The notes under the pieces were generated by a model. It saw nothing but the letters and a program-made list of their open reading frames with translations. It made no database searches and was not told where the DNA came from. The position numbers and the translations under genes were made by a program. A DNA stretch of 64,000 nucleotides from Streptomyces monashensis (GTDB lineage Bacteria > Actinomycetota > Actinomycetes > Streptomycetales > Streptomycetaceae): assembly GCF_001866665.1 (NCBI RefSeq), contig NZ_MLYO01000025.1, positions 124,001-188,000 on the forward strand. Direction: 5' to 3'. Below are positions 49,081 to 56,475 of the stretch, one piece after another (position 1 is the first letter of the stretch; each line of letters starts with the position of its first letter).

Positions 49081-51107
49081 CAGGCGGACTTCCGGATCTC
49101 GAGCAGGTCCGGGATGGGGGCGAGGTCCTCCAGCAGCTGGCCGGCGGCGCCGTTCAGCCGCTGCCGGTCGCTCGCGCCGAGCTGGTCGACGGGCGTCCAG
49201 TGGCCGCCGTCGTGGGCGGCGTCCAGCAGCTTCTGCACGCGCGCGATGTCCGCGTCGACCGTCGGGAGGACCTTCGGCGCGCGGCTGGTGAGCAGCGGCT
49301 TGAGGACGGTGAGCAGCTCGCGGGTGCCGGAGAGGTTGGCGTCGGCGGTGGCGAGGTTGGTACCGCTGCCCTCGTCGGTGTCGCCGGTCAGCTCGAACTG
49401 GAGGGTGTTCTCCAGGATCTCGTGGGCGCGCAGGGGCAGGTCACCGGGGTCGAAGTCCTGGCTCGGGAACGCTTTTTGCAGACCCGCGACGTCGGTGGCG
49501 AGCTGCTGGGCGGGGCCGGTCAGGTCCTTGGCGGACTGTCCGTGCCACAGGCCGTACTCGATGCGGTGGAAGCCCGCGAAGTCCTTATCGTGCACGCCGT
49601 CGGTCAGTCCGTCGGCCCGGCCGTTGATCTTCTTGTCGAAGTCCTCGAAGGTGCCGTAGGCGGCGCCGAGCGAGGAGTAGGTGCGGTGGGCGGTGAGCCA
49701 GTCGGTGCGGGCCTTGTCGAGGTGGTCGCCCTTGATGTCGTCGGCGAGCGTCCTCGTCTGGCCGGCCAGGGTGTCCAGGCCCTGGCCGACGTACGCCTTG
49801 TACTGCTTCAGCGGCGCGGCGAGGTCCTGCTCGGAGACGGGGACGACCGGCCTGGCCGCGCCGCCGCCGGTGACGGTGACGGACTTGGAGGTGACGGCCT
49901 TGCCGCCGGTGGGGACGCAGCGCCAGGCGTAGGTGCCGCCGGCGACGGTGGCGACGAGGTCGCGGGTGGTGCCGGGGGCGAGGCCCTCGATCTCGCCGTA
50001 GACCGCGCTGGTCGACGGGTCGATGAGGTACACCTCGGAGGTCTTGCCGCCGGTGTTCTTCATCTGGAAGGTCTGCCGGCCCGGCTTGGGCGCGGTGAAG
50101 CCCTTGCCGCACTCGCTCTCGGAGACGGCGACGGTCTGGTCGCCGGCGGGCTTGGGCCGGGAGAGGGCGACGACGGCTCCGGCGATGACGGCGGGTACGG
50201 CGACCACGGCGGCCGGCACGACCCAGACCGGGCGGCGCCGCGCGGCCTTCGGCTGCCGCTCGGTCTCGGTGCGCTCCTTGGCCGGCTTCGGCGTCGTGCC
50301 CCGTACGCCGCGCACGAACAGGGTCATGACGACGGCCAGGTAGCCGACGTAGGCGACCACCTGCAGCCAGGTCATGGTCGGGGTGAGGTTGAGGACGCCC
50401 TGGACGAGGGTGCTGTACCAGGAGCCGGCGTCGACGCTGCTGCCGAGGTCGACCGCGTAGGCGGTCTTGCCGGGCAGCACGCCGCCTTCCTGGAGGTCAC
50501 GCAGGCCGTAGCCGAGGACACCGGCCGCGATGACGATCAGGACGGCGCCGGTGGCGGTGAAGAACTTCGTCAGGTTGATCTTCAGCACCCGGCGGTACAG
50601 ACCCCAGCACAGGATCGTCGCGAGGACCAGGCCGATGCCGGCGCCGGCCAGCGGGCCCGCGGACTCACCGGCCGCCTGGGCGGTGGTCCACAAGAAGAGG
50701 GCGGTCTCCAGGCCCTCACGGCCGACGGCGAGGAAGGAGGTGAGGATCAGCACACCGGAGCCCATGGCGAGCGCGCCGGTGACCTTCTCCTTCAGCTCGC
50801 CGGACAGGCTGCGGGCGGAGCGGCGCATCCAGAACACCATGGCGGTGACGAACGCGACGGCGATCACGCTGAGGGTGCCGCCGAAGGCCTCCTGGGCGGT
50901 CTGCGGCATGGAGGCGGCGGTGAAGGTGAGCACCGCGCCGAAGCTCATGGCCACCGCGACGGCGGCGAGGACGCCGGTCCACACCTGGGGGAGCCGCGAG
51001 CGCGCCTCGGCCCGGACCAGGGTGGCGACGAGGATGGAGACGATGAGTCCGGCTTCGAGTCCCTCCCTCAATCCGATCAGGAAACTCGGAAACGCGTCGT
51101 CCCACAT
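49080..51107 (-). CDS. efeU: EfeU-EfeO fusion: ferrous/ferric iron permease with cupredoxin and M75 domain
   Basis: A 675-aa fusion. Residues 1-275 are an FTR1/EfeU permease with about seven helices and both REGLE motifs (GLREGLEAGL, AVGREGLETAL). A further helix (about 300-320) leads to a cupredoxin-like domain (about 325-420). An EfeO/imelysin M75 domain follows (about 430-675) with HRIEYGLWHG, the conserved HxxE metal site. In E. coli these are two separate proteins. Here one polypeptide would tether the periplasmic-type binder to the permease. ATG 51107 follows GGGAGGG; an iron box lies upstream. Confidence 0.95.
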   Translation of the reverse strand: MWDDAFPSFLIGLREGLEAGLIVSILVATLVRAEARSRLPQVWTGVLAAVAVAMSFGAVLTFTAASMPQTAQEAFGGTLSVIAVAFVTAMVFWMRRSARSLSGELKEKVTGALAMGSGVLILTSFLAVGREGLETALFLWTTAQAAGESAGPLAGAGIGLVLATILCWGLYRRVLKINLTKFFTATGAVLIVIAAGVLGYGLRDLQEGGVLPGKTAYAVDLGSSVDAGSWYSTLVQGVLNLTPTMTWLQVVAYVGYLAVVMTLFVRGVRGTTPKPAKERTETERQPKAARRRPVWVVPAAVVAVPAVIAGAVVALSRPKPAGDQTVAVSESECGKGFTAPKPGRQTFQMKNTGGKTSEVYLIDPSTSAVYGEIEGLAPGTTRDLVATVAGGTYAWRCVPTGGKAVTSKSVTVTGGGAARPVVPVSEQDLAAPLKQYKAYVGQGLDTLAGQTRTLADDIKGDHLDKARTDWLTAHRTYSSLGAAYGTFEDFDKKINGRADGLTDGVHDKDFAGFHRIEYGLWHGQSAKDLTGPAQQLATDVAGLQKAFPSQDFDPGDLPLRAHEILENTLQFELTGDTDEGSGTNLATADANLSGTRELLTVLKPLLTSRAPKVLPTVDADIARVQKLLDAAHDGGHWTPVDQLGASDRQRLNGAAGQLLEDLAPIPDLLEIRKSA

Positions 51108-51131
51108 GACCTGCTGCCCTCCCAGACCTAC

Positions 51132-51150
51132 TTAGTGAAGGCATGCCTAA
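51132..51150 (-). promoter_or_regulatory. Iron box (DmdR1/IdeR type) of the efe operon
   Basis: Read on the minus strand, TTAGGCATGCCTTCACTAA matches 13 of 19 positions of the ideal TTAGGTTAGCCTAACCTAA, including both TTAGG and CTAA ends. It lies 25 bp before the EfeUO ATG, where a repressor would block transcription in iron-replete cells. Confidence 0.78.
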
Positions 51151-51266
51151 CCTTCGCGGACCATCATGACGATGGCCATGTAGTCAGTCGGTCATGAAAT
51201 GGCAATGGAAAGGTAAAGTCCGGGAACGATCCGCTCTCCTCGTTCGTCTACACTTCCGTCGACCGT

Positions 51267-51280
51267 CTACAAATATGTAG
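51267..51280. promoter_or_regulatory. BlaI/MecI-like dyad before the DedA operon
   Basis: CTACA-aata-TGTAG is a perfect 5-bp dyad containing the TACA/TGTA motif of BlaI-family operators. It lies 66 bp before the DedA ATG. A related site (CCCTACA-gct-TGTAGGG) precedes the blaI-like gene at 61.5 kb. Confidence 0.45.
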
Positions 51281-51345
51281 TCGGATGGAGTCGAGATGTC
51301 CTTCGAGACGTACGTCGAAGGAACCCGAAAGAAGGGCGTACGGCG

Positions 51346-52011
51346 ATGGCCACTCCCCCACACCTGGCATCGCAGCTCGCGGTCAACGTGCTCGACGCCC
51401 ACTCCCTGCTCGCCGCCTTCGGCGTGCTCGGTGTCGGCGTGGTGCTCTTCGCCGAGACCGGCCTGCTGATCGGGTTCTTCCTGCCCGGGGACTCGCTGCT
51501 GTTCACCGCGGGCCTGCTGTGCACGGGCTCGGCGAGCAGCGGGCTGCATCTCTCCCTCGGCCCGCTGCTCACCGCCGCGGCCGTCGGCGCGCTGACCGGC
51601 TCGCAGTGCGGCTTCCTGATCGGCCGGAAGGCGGGCGGCGCGCTGCTGGCCCGCACCCGGTCGGCCAAGCTGCGCGAGGGCGCGCAGCGCGCCGAGGAAC
51701 TGCTGGAGCGCTACGGCCACGCGAAGGCGATCGTGCTGGCCCGCTTCGTCCCGGTGGTGCGCACGGTGCTCAACCCCATGGCGGGCGCGCTCGGCGTGCC
51801 GGCGCGGACGTTCACCGTCTGGCAGACGGTGGGCGGGCTCGTGTGGAGCCTCGGCCTCACCCTCGCCGGATACGCGCTGGGCTCCTCGATCCCCAATGTG
51901 GACAAGTACCTGCTGCCGGTGATCGCGCTGATCGTCGTGGTGTCCCTGCTGCCGCTCGCCGCCGAGCTGCTGCGCGCCCGCCGTGCCGCCAAGGAGGGGG
52001 TGCGCGGATGA
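51346..52011 (+). CDS. DedA/SNARE-associated family membrane protein
   Basis: A 221-aa protein with five to six hydrophobic segments. It has the family motifs FAETGLLIGFFLPGDSLLF and ARFVPVVRTVLNPMAGALGV (the amphipathic re-entrant F/E-x-R...G motif). DedA proteins move lipids, including undecaprenyl phosphate, between membrane leaflets. ATG 51346 follows AAGAAGGG. It overlaps the next start by ATGA, so it heads a translationally coupled operon with two PAP2 phosphatases and a two-component system. Confidence 0.93.
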   Translation: MATPPHLASQLAVNVLDAHSLLAAFGVLGVGVVLFAETGLLIGFFLPGDSLLFTAGLLCTGSASSGLHLSLGPLLTAAAVGALTGSQCGFLIGRKAGGALLARTRSAKLREGAQRAEELLERYGHAKAIVLARFVPVVRTVLNPMAGALGVPARTFTVWQTVGGLVWSLGLTLAGYALGSSIPNVDKYLLPVIALIVVVSLLPLAAELLRARRAAKEGVRG

Positions 52012-52610
52012 ACCTCGCCCTGACGGGCTCGTCGGTCGACGGGCCGCTCTACCGGGACGTGGTGGACCTCGCCCACCGGACCCCCGGCTGGCTGGACGGC
52101 GTGATCGCGGTGTGGTCGGCGTACGGGCTGGCGGTGTTCGCGCTGCTCATGCTCGTCGGCTGGTGGCGGGCCCGCCGCGAGGGCACCACGGCGGCACTGA
52201 CCGCGCTGGCCGTCCCCGCGGTGGTGGTACTGGCGTACGCGGTGACCAGCGTGGTGAAGCCGCTGGTGGCCGAGGACCGGCCGTGCCGGCATCTGGCCTT
52301 CCGCACGCTGGAGGCGTGTCCCACGCGGGGTGACTGGTCGTTCCCGAGCAACCACGCCACGATCGCCTTCGCGGCGGCGGTGGCCCTCTTCTTCGTCTCC
52401 CGGCGCCTCGGCGTGGTGGCGGCGGTGTGCGCGGGCGCCATGGGGGCGTCCCGGGTGTGGGTCGGGGTGCACTATCCGCACGACGTCGCCGTGGGTGCGG
52501 CGGTCGGCGCGGCGGTGGCGTTCCTCGCCATGACCGCCTTGAAGCGACTGCCGGAGGATCTGCCGAGACGGTTGTCGGGAACGCGGCTGCGGCCCTTGCT
52601 GGTGTCATGA
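52008..52610 (+). CDS. PAP2-family membrane lipid phosphatase (first copy)
   Basis: A 200-aa integral membrane protein with five helices. All three phosphatase motifs are seen: KPLVAEDRP (K-x6-RP), FPSNHATIAFA (PSxH, Asn replacing the usual Gly) and SRVWVGVHYPHDVAVG (SR-x5-H-x3-D). BcrC-like PAP2 enzymes hydrolyse undecaprenyl pyrophosphate. The start overlaps the DedA stop, and its stop overlaps the next start (both ATGA). Confidence 0.92.
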   Translation: MNLALTGSSVDGPLYRDVVDLAHRTPGWLDGVIAVWSAYGLAVFALLMLVGWWRARREGTTAALTALAVPAVVVLAYAVTSVVKPLVAEDRPCRHLAFRTLEACPTRGDWSFPSNHATIAFAAAVALFFVSRRLGVVAAVCAGAMGASRVWVGVHYPHDVAVGAAVGAAVAFLAMTALKRLPEDLPRRLSGTRLRPLLVS

Positions 52611-53362
52611 ACCGCGGCCGGTTCACCGAGTCGGCGGGCACCGTCGCCCTGGCCGCCTGGATGGCGTTCGCGGCGCTGACCGCCGTGCTGGTCAGCGACC
52701 AGGCCGGCCCGCTCTCTCCGGACCGGGGCCTGCTGTCCTGGTCCGTCGCGCACCGCCCGCCGGTCGCGGTGGCGCTCGCCCGCGGGCTGACCGCGACGGG
52801 CACGGGTGCCGTGCCCTACGTCCTGGCGGCCCTGGCCGGGCTGATCGCGGGCAGCACGGCGCGGCGGCGGCTGACGGCCGCGGTGCTCGCCGTCGCCTGC
52901 CTCGGCGCGGGCCAGGCGGTGCGCTACGGCGTCATGAACCTGGTCGCCCGCGCCCGGCCGCCGCGGCACGACTGGCAGACGCAGGCCTCCGGCTGGTCGT
53001 TCCCCTCCGGCCACACCACCACCAGCGCGCTGACGGCCGGGCTGCTGATCCTGGCCCTCGCTCTGCGCGCCCCGCGGGGCCGGACCGTGCTGTGCGCGCT
53101 GGTCGCGCTCTGGGCGGCAGGGGTCGGACTGACCCGCGTCTACCTCGGCGTGCACTGGTTCACCGACGTCGTCGGCGGCTGGCTGTTCGCGGTCGGCTGG
53201 CTCGCCCTGTGCACCGGCGCGGCGGCCCGCCGGCTGCCCGCGCGTCACCTGCCCGGGCCCCCCGAGCCGGGCCCACCCCACCCGAGCGATCCGGCCGACG
53301 GGCCGGTGGAGAGTCATGCGCCAAAGGATCCTCATCGTCGAGGACGATCACGCCCTGCGTGA
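52607..53362 (+). CDS. PAP2-family membrane lipid phosphatase (second copy)
   Basis: A 251-aa membrane protein with about six helices. VARARPPRHDW carries the first RP motif, FPSGHTTTSAL the second, and TRVYLGVHWFTDVVGGW the third. It is not a simple duplicate of the preceding PAP2 protein: overall similarity is limited to the motifs. The C-terminus is Pro-rich and extends 47 bp into the response-regulator gene in another frame, so the two are tightly coupled. Confidence 0.92.
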   Translation: MNRGRFTESAGTVALAAWMAFAALTAVLVSDQAGPLSPDRGLLSWSVAHRPPVAVALARGLTATGTGAVPYVLAALAGLIAGSTARRRLTAAVLAVACLGAGQAVRYGVMNLVARARPPRHDWQTQASGWSFPSGHTTTSALTAGLLILALALRAPRGRTVLCALVALWAAGVGLTRVYLGVHWFTDVVGGWLFAVGWLALCTGAAARRLPARHLPGPPEPGPPHPSDPADGPVESHAPKDPHRRGRSRPA

Positions 53363-53981
53363 CGTACTGCGCCGAGGTCTGCACGACGAGGACTTCGACA
53401 CGGTCACGGCCGCCGACGGCGCCACCGCCCTGCGGCTGGCGACACCGGACGTGTCCGCCGTCGTGCTGGACGTCGGCCTGCCCGACGCCGACGGCCGCGA
53501 CGTCTGCCAGGCGATGCGGGCGGGCGGCTTCCTCGCCCCGGTCGTCTTCCTGACCGCGCGGCACGGGCTGACCGACCGCCTCTCCGGCTTCTCGGCCGGC
53601 GGCGACGACTACCTGCCCAAGCCCTTCCACCTCGCCGAGCTGACCGCCCGGCTGCGCGCCGCCCTGCGCCGAGCCGCACCGCCGCCCGTGGCCGCCACGG
53701 CGGGCGGCCTGGTGCTGGACGCCGTCCGGCACAGCGCCACCGTGGACGGCGACCGCGTCGACCTCACCCCGACCGAGTTCCGGCTGCTGGCGGCGCTCGC
53801 GGCGGCGGGCGGGGAACTGGTACGGCGCCGTGAACTGCTGCGCGCGGGCTGGCCGGAGGGAGCCCAGGTCAGCGACAACACGCTGGACCAGTATCTGACC
53901 CGGCTGCGCCGCAAGCTGCGTGCGGCGGGCAGCGACCTGACCATCGCCACGGCCCGCGGGATCGGCCACCGCCTGACATGA
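53316..53981 (+). CDS. OmpR/PhoB-family response regulator
   Basis: A 221-aa regulator. The receiver domain has the acidic pair EDD (9-11), phospho-acceptor Asp52 in LDVGLPDADG, and Lys in DDYLPKPF. A winged-helix DNA-binding domain follows (about 125-220; LTPTEFRLLAALAAAGGELV, DQYLTRLRRKL, RGIGHRL). It starts inside the PAP2 gene and its stop overlaps the kinase start (ATGA). Probable targets include this operon. Confidence 0.95.
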   Translation: MRQRILIVEDDHALRDVLRRGLHDEDFDTVTAADGATALRLATPDVSAVVLDVGLPDADGRDVCQAMRAGGFLAPVVFLTARHGLTDRLSGFSAGGDDYLPKPFHLAELTARLRAALRRAAPPPVAATAGGLVLDAVRHSATVDGDRVDLTPTEFRLLAALAAAGGELVRRRELLRAGWPEGAQVSDNTLDQYLTRLRRKLRAAGSDLTIATARGIGHRLT

Positions 53982-55681
53982 CGACCACCTGGCACGAGGA
54001 CTCCCCGGCACGAGGACTCCCCGAGACGAGGGCCCCGGCAGCCGCCCGCCCGCTCCTCGCGCGGCACGCCCCGCGCACCCTGCGCGGGCGGCTCTCGCTG
54101 GTCGCGCTGACCACGGCCGCGCTGCTGATGGTGATCCTCACCGTGGTGTTCAACACCGTGGTCCGCCATCGCCTGGAACGGGAGGCGGACGACACGCTGC
54201 GCACCCGCGCCGCGGCCGTGGCCACGACCCTCGACACCCGGCACGGCCGGGTGCGTGTGCTGGAGACCTCGGGCGACCGCCTGCTGGACACCAACGCGTG
54301 GATCTACGCCGGCGGCCGGCCGCTGGAGCGGCCTCCGTCCGGAGCGGGTGAACTGACCGGTGCCGCCGACGTCCTGGCCGCCGGGGGCCGGCGCGCGTGC
54401 CGCACGGTGCACGGCCCCGACACGATACGGCTGTGCGCGGAGCCCGTGCCCGGCGGCGCGGGGCGGACCACCGTGGTCACGGCGCTGGACCTCGCGCCGT
54501 ACCGGAGCTCGGCCCGGACGCTGCTGCTCGGCTCCTTCGCGCTGGACGCGGTCATGCTCGCCTGCACCTACGCGCTGACCCGGCTGGCGGTGGGGCGGGC
54601 ACTGCGGCCGGTGCGGACCATGACGGACCAGGCGACGCAGTGGAGCGCCGTGGGCTCCGCCGAGCGGTTCACGGGCCGCGGCGGGCCGGCCGAACTGGCC
54701 GCGCTGGGCGCCTCGTTGGACTCGCTGCTGGACCGCATCCGGGCGGTGCTGCGGCACGAGCGGCAGCTGACCGGCGAGCTGTCCCACGAACTGCGCACCC
54801 CGCTCAGCCGGATCGTCGCCGAACTGGACTGGTGGCACGCCCGCCCGCGCTCCGACGCCGACACGAAGGCCTCGCTCGGCGTCGTCGCCGAGGCCGCGCA
54901 GTCGATGCGCACGATCTGCGACACCCTGCTGGCCGAGGCCCGCGAGGGGATGACGACGGCTCCGGGCACGGCCGACGTGCCGACGGCACTGCACCGGCTG
55001 GCCGCCCGGACGGACGCCTCCCCGTCCGTACGCGTGACCGTTGCGGAACCGCTCACCACCGGGGTACAGCCGGCGCTCCTCGAACGGATCGTCAGTCCGT
55101 TGCTGGCCAACGCGGTGCGGTACGCCCGTACGACGGTCACGCTCGCCGCGTCCCGCTCGGACGACGGCATCCGGATCGAGGTCGCGGACGACGGCACCGG
55201 TGTGCCCGCCGCCTTCACCGAGCTGCTCTTCCAGCCCGGCCGACGGGCCGACCCCGCCGACGGACACGGCGGCGCGGGCCTCGGCCTGCCACTCGCCCGG
55301 CGTCTGGCCAGGTCAGCGGGGGGCGAGGTGTCCTACGACCCGGGGCACGGACCGGGGGCGCGGTTCGTGGTGATCCTGCCGGCGGCCGACACTCCGACAC
55401 CACCGACCTCAAGGAGTCGTTCATGCTTCGGGTCATCCCTTGGCAGCGCCTGGCCCTGGTTGCGTTCACCGTGGCCTCAGTCGCCGTTCTTCTCTATGCC
55501 CTCGGCGCCCCCGATTTCGGCGGCGGCTGATCACTCCAAGCACACCAGCAGTACCGACCTCAAGGAGTCTTCAATGCTTCAGGTCATCCCTTGGCAGCGC
55601 CTGACGCTGATTGCGTTCACCCTGGCCTCAGTCGCCGCGCTCCTCTACACCCTCGGCGCCCCCGACTGGGGCGGTGGCTGA
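53978..55681 (+). CDS. Membrane sensor histidine kinase with unusual C-terminal read-on
   Basis: The frame is 567 codons. It has a helix at about 40-60, an extracytoplasmic domain (about 65-180), a second helix (about 180-205), HAMP, then ELSHELRTPLSRIVAEL with the phospho-His, LLANAVRYA (N-box), DDGTGVPAAF and HGGAGLGLPLARRLA (G-boxes). The kinase core ends near codon 470 (RFVVILPAAD). No stop follows: the frame runs about 95 more codons, passing sORF1 out of frame and entering sORF2 in frame. The natural protein may end by this fusion or the stop may have been lost in the duplication. Confidence 0.85.
   Translation: MTTTWHEDSPARGLPETRAPAAARPLLARHAPRTLRGRLSLVALTTAALLMVILTVVFNTVVRHRLEREADDTLRTRAAAVATTLDTRHGRVRVLETSGDRLLDTNAWIYAGGRPLERPPSGAGELTGAADVLAAGGRRACRTVHGPDTIRLCAEPVPGGAGRTTVVTALDLAPYRSSARTLLLGSFALDAVMLACTYALTRLAVGRALRPVRTMTDQATQWSAVGSAERFTGRGGPAELAALGASLDSLLDRIRAVLRHERQLTGELSHELRTPLSRIVAELDWWHARPRSDADTKASLGVVAEAAQSMRTICDTLLAEAREGMTTAPGTADVPTALHRLAARTDASPSVRVTVAEPLTTGVQPALLERIVSPLLANAVRYARTTVTLAASRSDDGIRIEVADDGTGVPAAFTELLFQPGRRADPADGHGGAGLGLPLARRLARSAGGEVSYDPGHGPGARFVVILPAADTPTPPTSRSRSCFGSSLGSAWPWLRSPWPQSPFFSMPSAPPISAAADHSKHTSSTDLKESSMLQVIPWQRLTLIAFTLASVAALLYTLGAPDWGGG
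55423..55530 (+). CDS. 35-aa membrane microprotein, copy 1
   Basis: ATG 55423 follows AAGGAG by six bases and ends at TGA 55530. The peptide starts MLRVIPWQRLALVAF, has a hydrophobic stretch (residues about 9-28) and ends LGAPDFGGG. It should insert once in the membrane with a Gly-rich C-terminus. It is out of frame with the kinase. Paired with copy 2, it is conserved in WQRL, AF-TxAS and LGAPD-GGG. Function unknown; the position suggests a signalling or regulatory peptide of the two-component system. Confidence 0.75.
   Translation: MLRVIPWQRLALVAFTVASVAVLLYALGAPDFGGG
55574..55681 (+). CDS. 35-aa membrane microprotein, copy 2
   Basis: ATG 55574 follows AAGGAG and TGA is at 55681. The peptide runs MLQVIPWQRLTLIAF and ends LGAPDWGGG. 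It shares 27 of 35 residues with copy 1, the changes being conservative (V/L, A/T, F/W). It lies in frame with the kinase, so the same codons may also be translated as the kinase C-terminus. One likely transmembrane helix; function unknown. Confidence 0.75.
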   Translation: MLQVIPWQRLTLIAFTLASVAALLYTLGAPDWGGG

Positions 55682-55769
55682 CCAGTCAGCCTGGTGCACG
55701 CCCAGGCCCCGCCCGCTGCCGAACATCCCACTCCCGACGCTGCCGCTTTGGAGCGTCTGAACAGGTCGA

Positions 55770-55813
55770 GCCCCACTCCGCAATGGAAGAGGGGTGGGGC
55801 CATGACTTTTTCA
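55770..55813 (+). terminator. Intrinsic terminator after the DedA-kinase-microprotein operon
   Basis: GCCCCAC (55770-55776) and GTGGGGC (55794-55800) form a stem followed by a T-run (CATGACTTTTTC). This T-tailed form is unusual in Streptomyces and ends the operon 90 bp after the second microprotein. Confidence 0.7.
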
Positions 55814-56013
55814 AAGTGCGGTGAAGTCGCTGCTGATCGATCTCCTGGCCCGTATCCGGTATAGAGCCGATCAATCCCGAAAGGCGGAGGATTCACTCAG
55901 CCTCGGGTGGGGAGCGAGTTTGAAAGATAAGTTCGCGCCGGTAGGTCGTCAACTTCCCGGCAAAGCAATAAGTTTTGTGCAGAACCGAGCCCAACTAATA
56001 CATGGGGGAACTA

Positions 56014-56220
56014 ATGAGGTTCCGCACTTCTGCCATGCTCGGCGCCAGTTTGCTCGTCGCCATTTTGCTTTCTGTCAGCGGCGGGGGCAGCACCGGCGAC
56101 ACCGCCCATGCCGTGCAGGACGGCGCAAAGTACGTCAAGGTCAGCCCGGACGCGTCCGCGACGGAGTACGGCCTTCTGGCCACCCCGGACGCGACGGCCA
56201 TGGAGTACGGCCTCCTGTAG
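56014..56220 (+). CDS. Secreted peptide precursor with two tandem 13-residue repeats (EYGLL)
   Basis: A 68-aa ORF from ATG 56014, five bases after GGGGG; an ATG at 56002 lacks a ribosome site. Residues 1-33 form a signal peptide (MRFR n-region, LGASLLVAILLSV core, cleavage expected after THAHA-like TAHA). The mature part is about 35 residues: VQDGAKYVK followed by VSPDASATEYGLL and ATPDATAMEYGLL. The two 13-residue units share PDA, A and EYGLL and end exactly at the stop. The leader is AT-rich relative to neighbours. No modification enzyme is adjacent. I do not recognise the family; it looks like a signalling, antimicrobial or RiPP-like precursor. Confidence 0.7.
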   Translation: MRFRTSAMLGASLLVAILLSVSGGGSTGDTAHAVQDGAKYVKVSPDASATEYGLLATPDATAMEYGLL

Positions 56221-56373
56221 ACCATCACCCCTGCGCGTGAGGCCAGCGGGCTGACTCTGCACCGGGAACGAGGCAGCCCGAACCAACCCGCTGAGCGCCC
56301 GTCGAGGTGAATCGGTGCGGGGCCGTTCCAGTGCCGCATCAGACACCTCAGGCAACGTTTTCCTTGTGGTGAC

Positions 56374-56402
56374 GCGCCGTCCGGATGTGATCCGGACGGC
56401 GC
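56374..56402. terminator. Terminator between the peptide gene and the DUF4192-like pseudogene
   Basis: GCGCCGTCCGGAT-gtg-ATCCGGACGGCGC is a perfect 13-bp hairpin. A further stem (GGCCCCGGC/GCCGGGGCC, 56442-56465) follows toward the pseudogene. Confidence 0.75.
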
Positions 56403-56475
56403 CCTATGGGTCCGGTGCTGGGGCCGAGGCGGGGCGGGGCGGGCCCCGGCGTGTAGGCCGGGGCCGCGCTGGTGG

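Larger units (their letters stand above)
55402..55681 (+). repeat. Tandem duplication of a microprotein gene unit
   Basis: Two copies (55402-55530 and 55553-55681) of a unit that begins ACCGACCTCAAGGAGTC and ends with a Gly-rich stop-terminated sORF are 151 bp apart. Differences are scattered, mostly at third positions, which suggests an old duplication held by selection on the encoded peptides. Confidence 0.85.
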
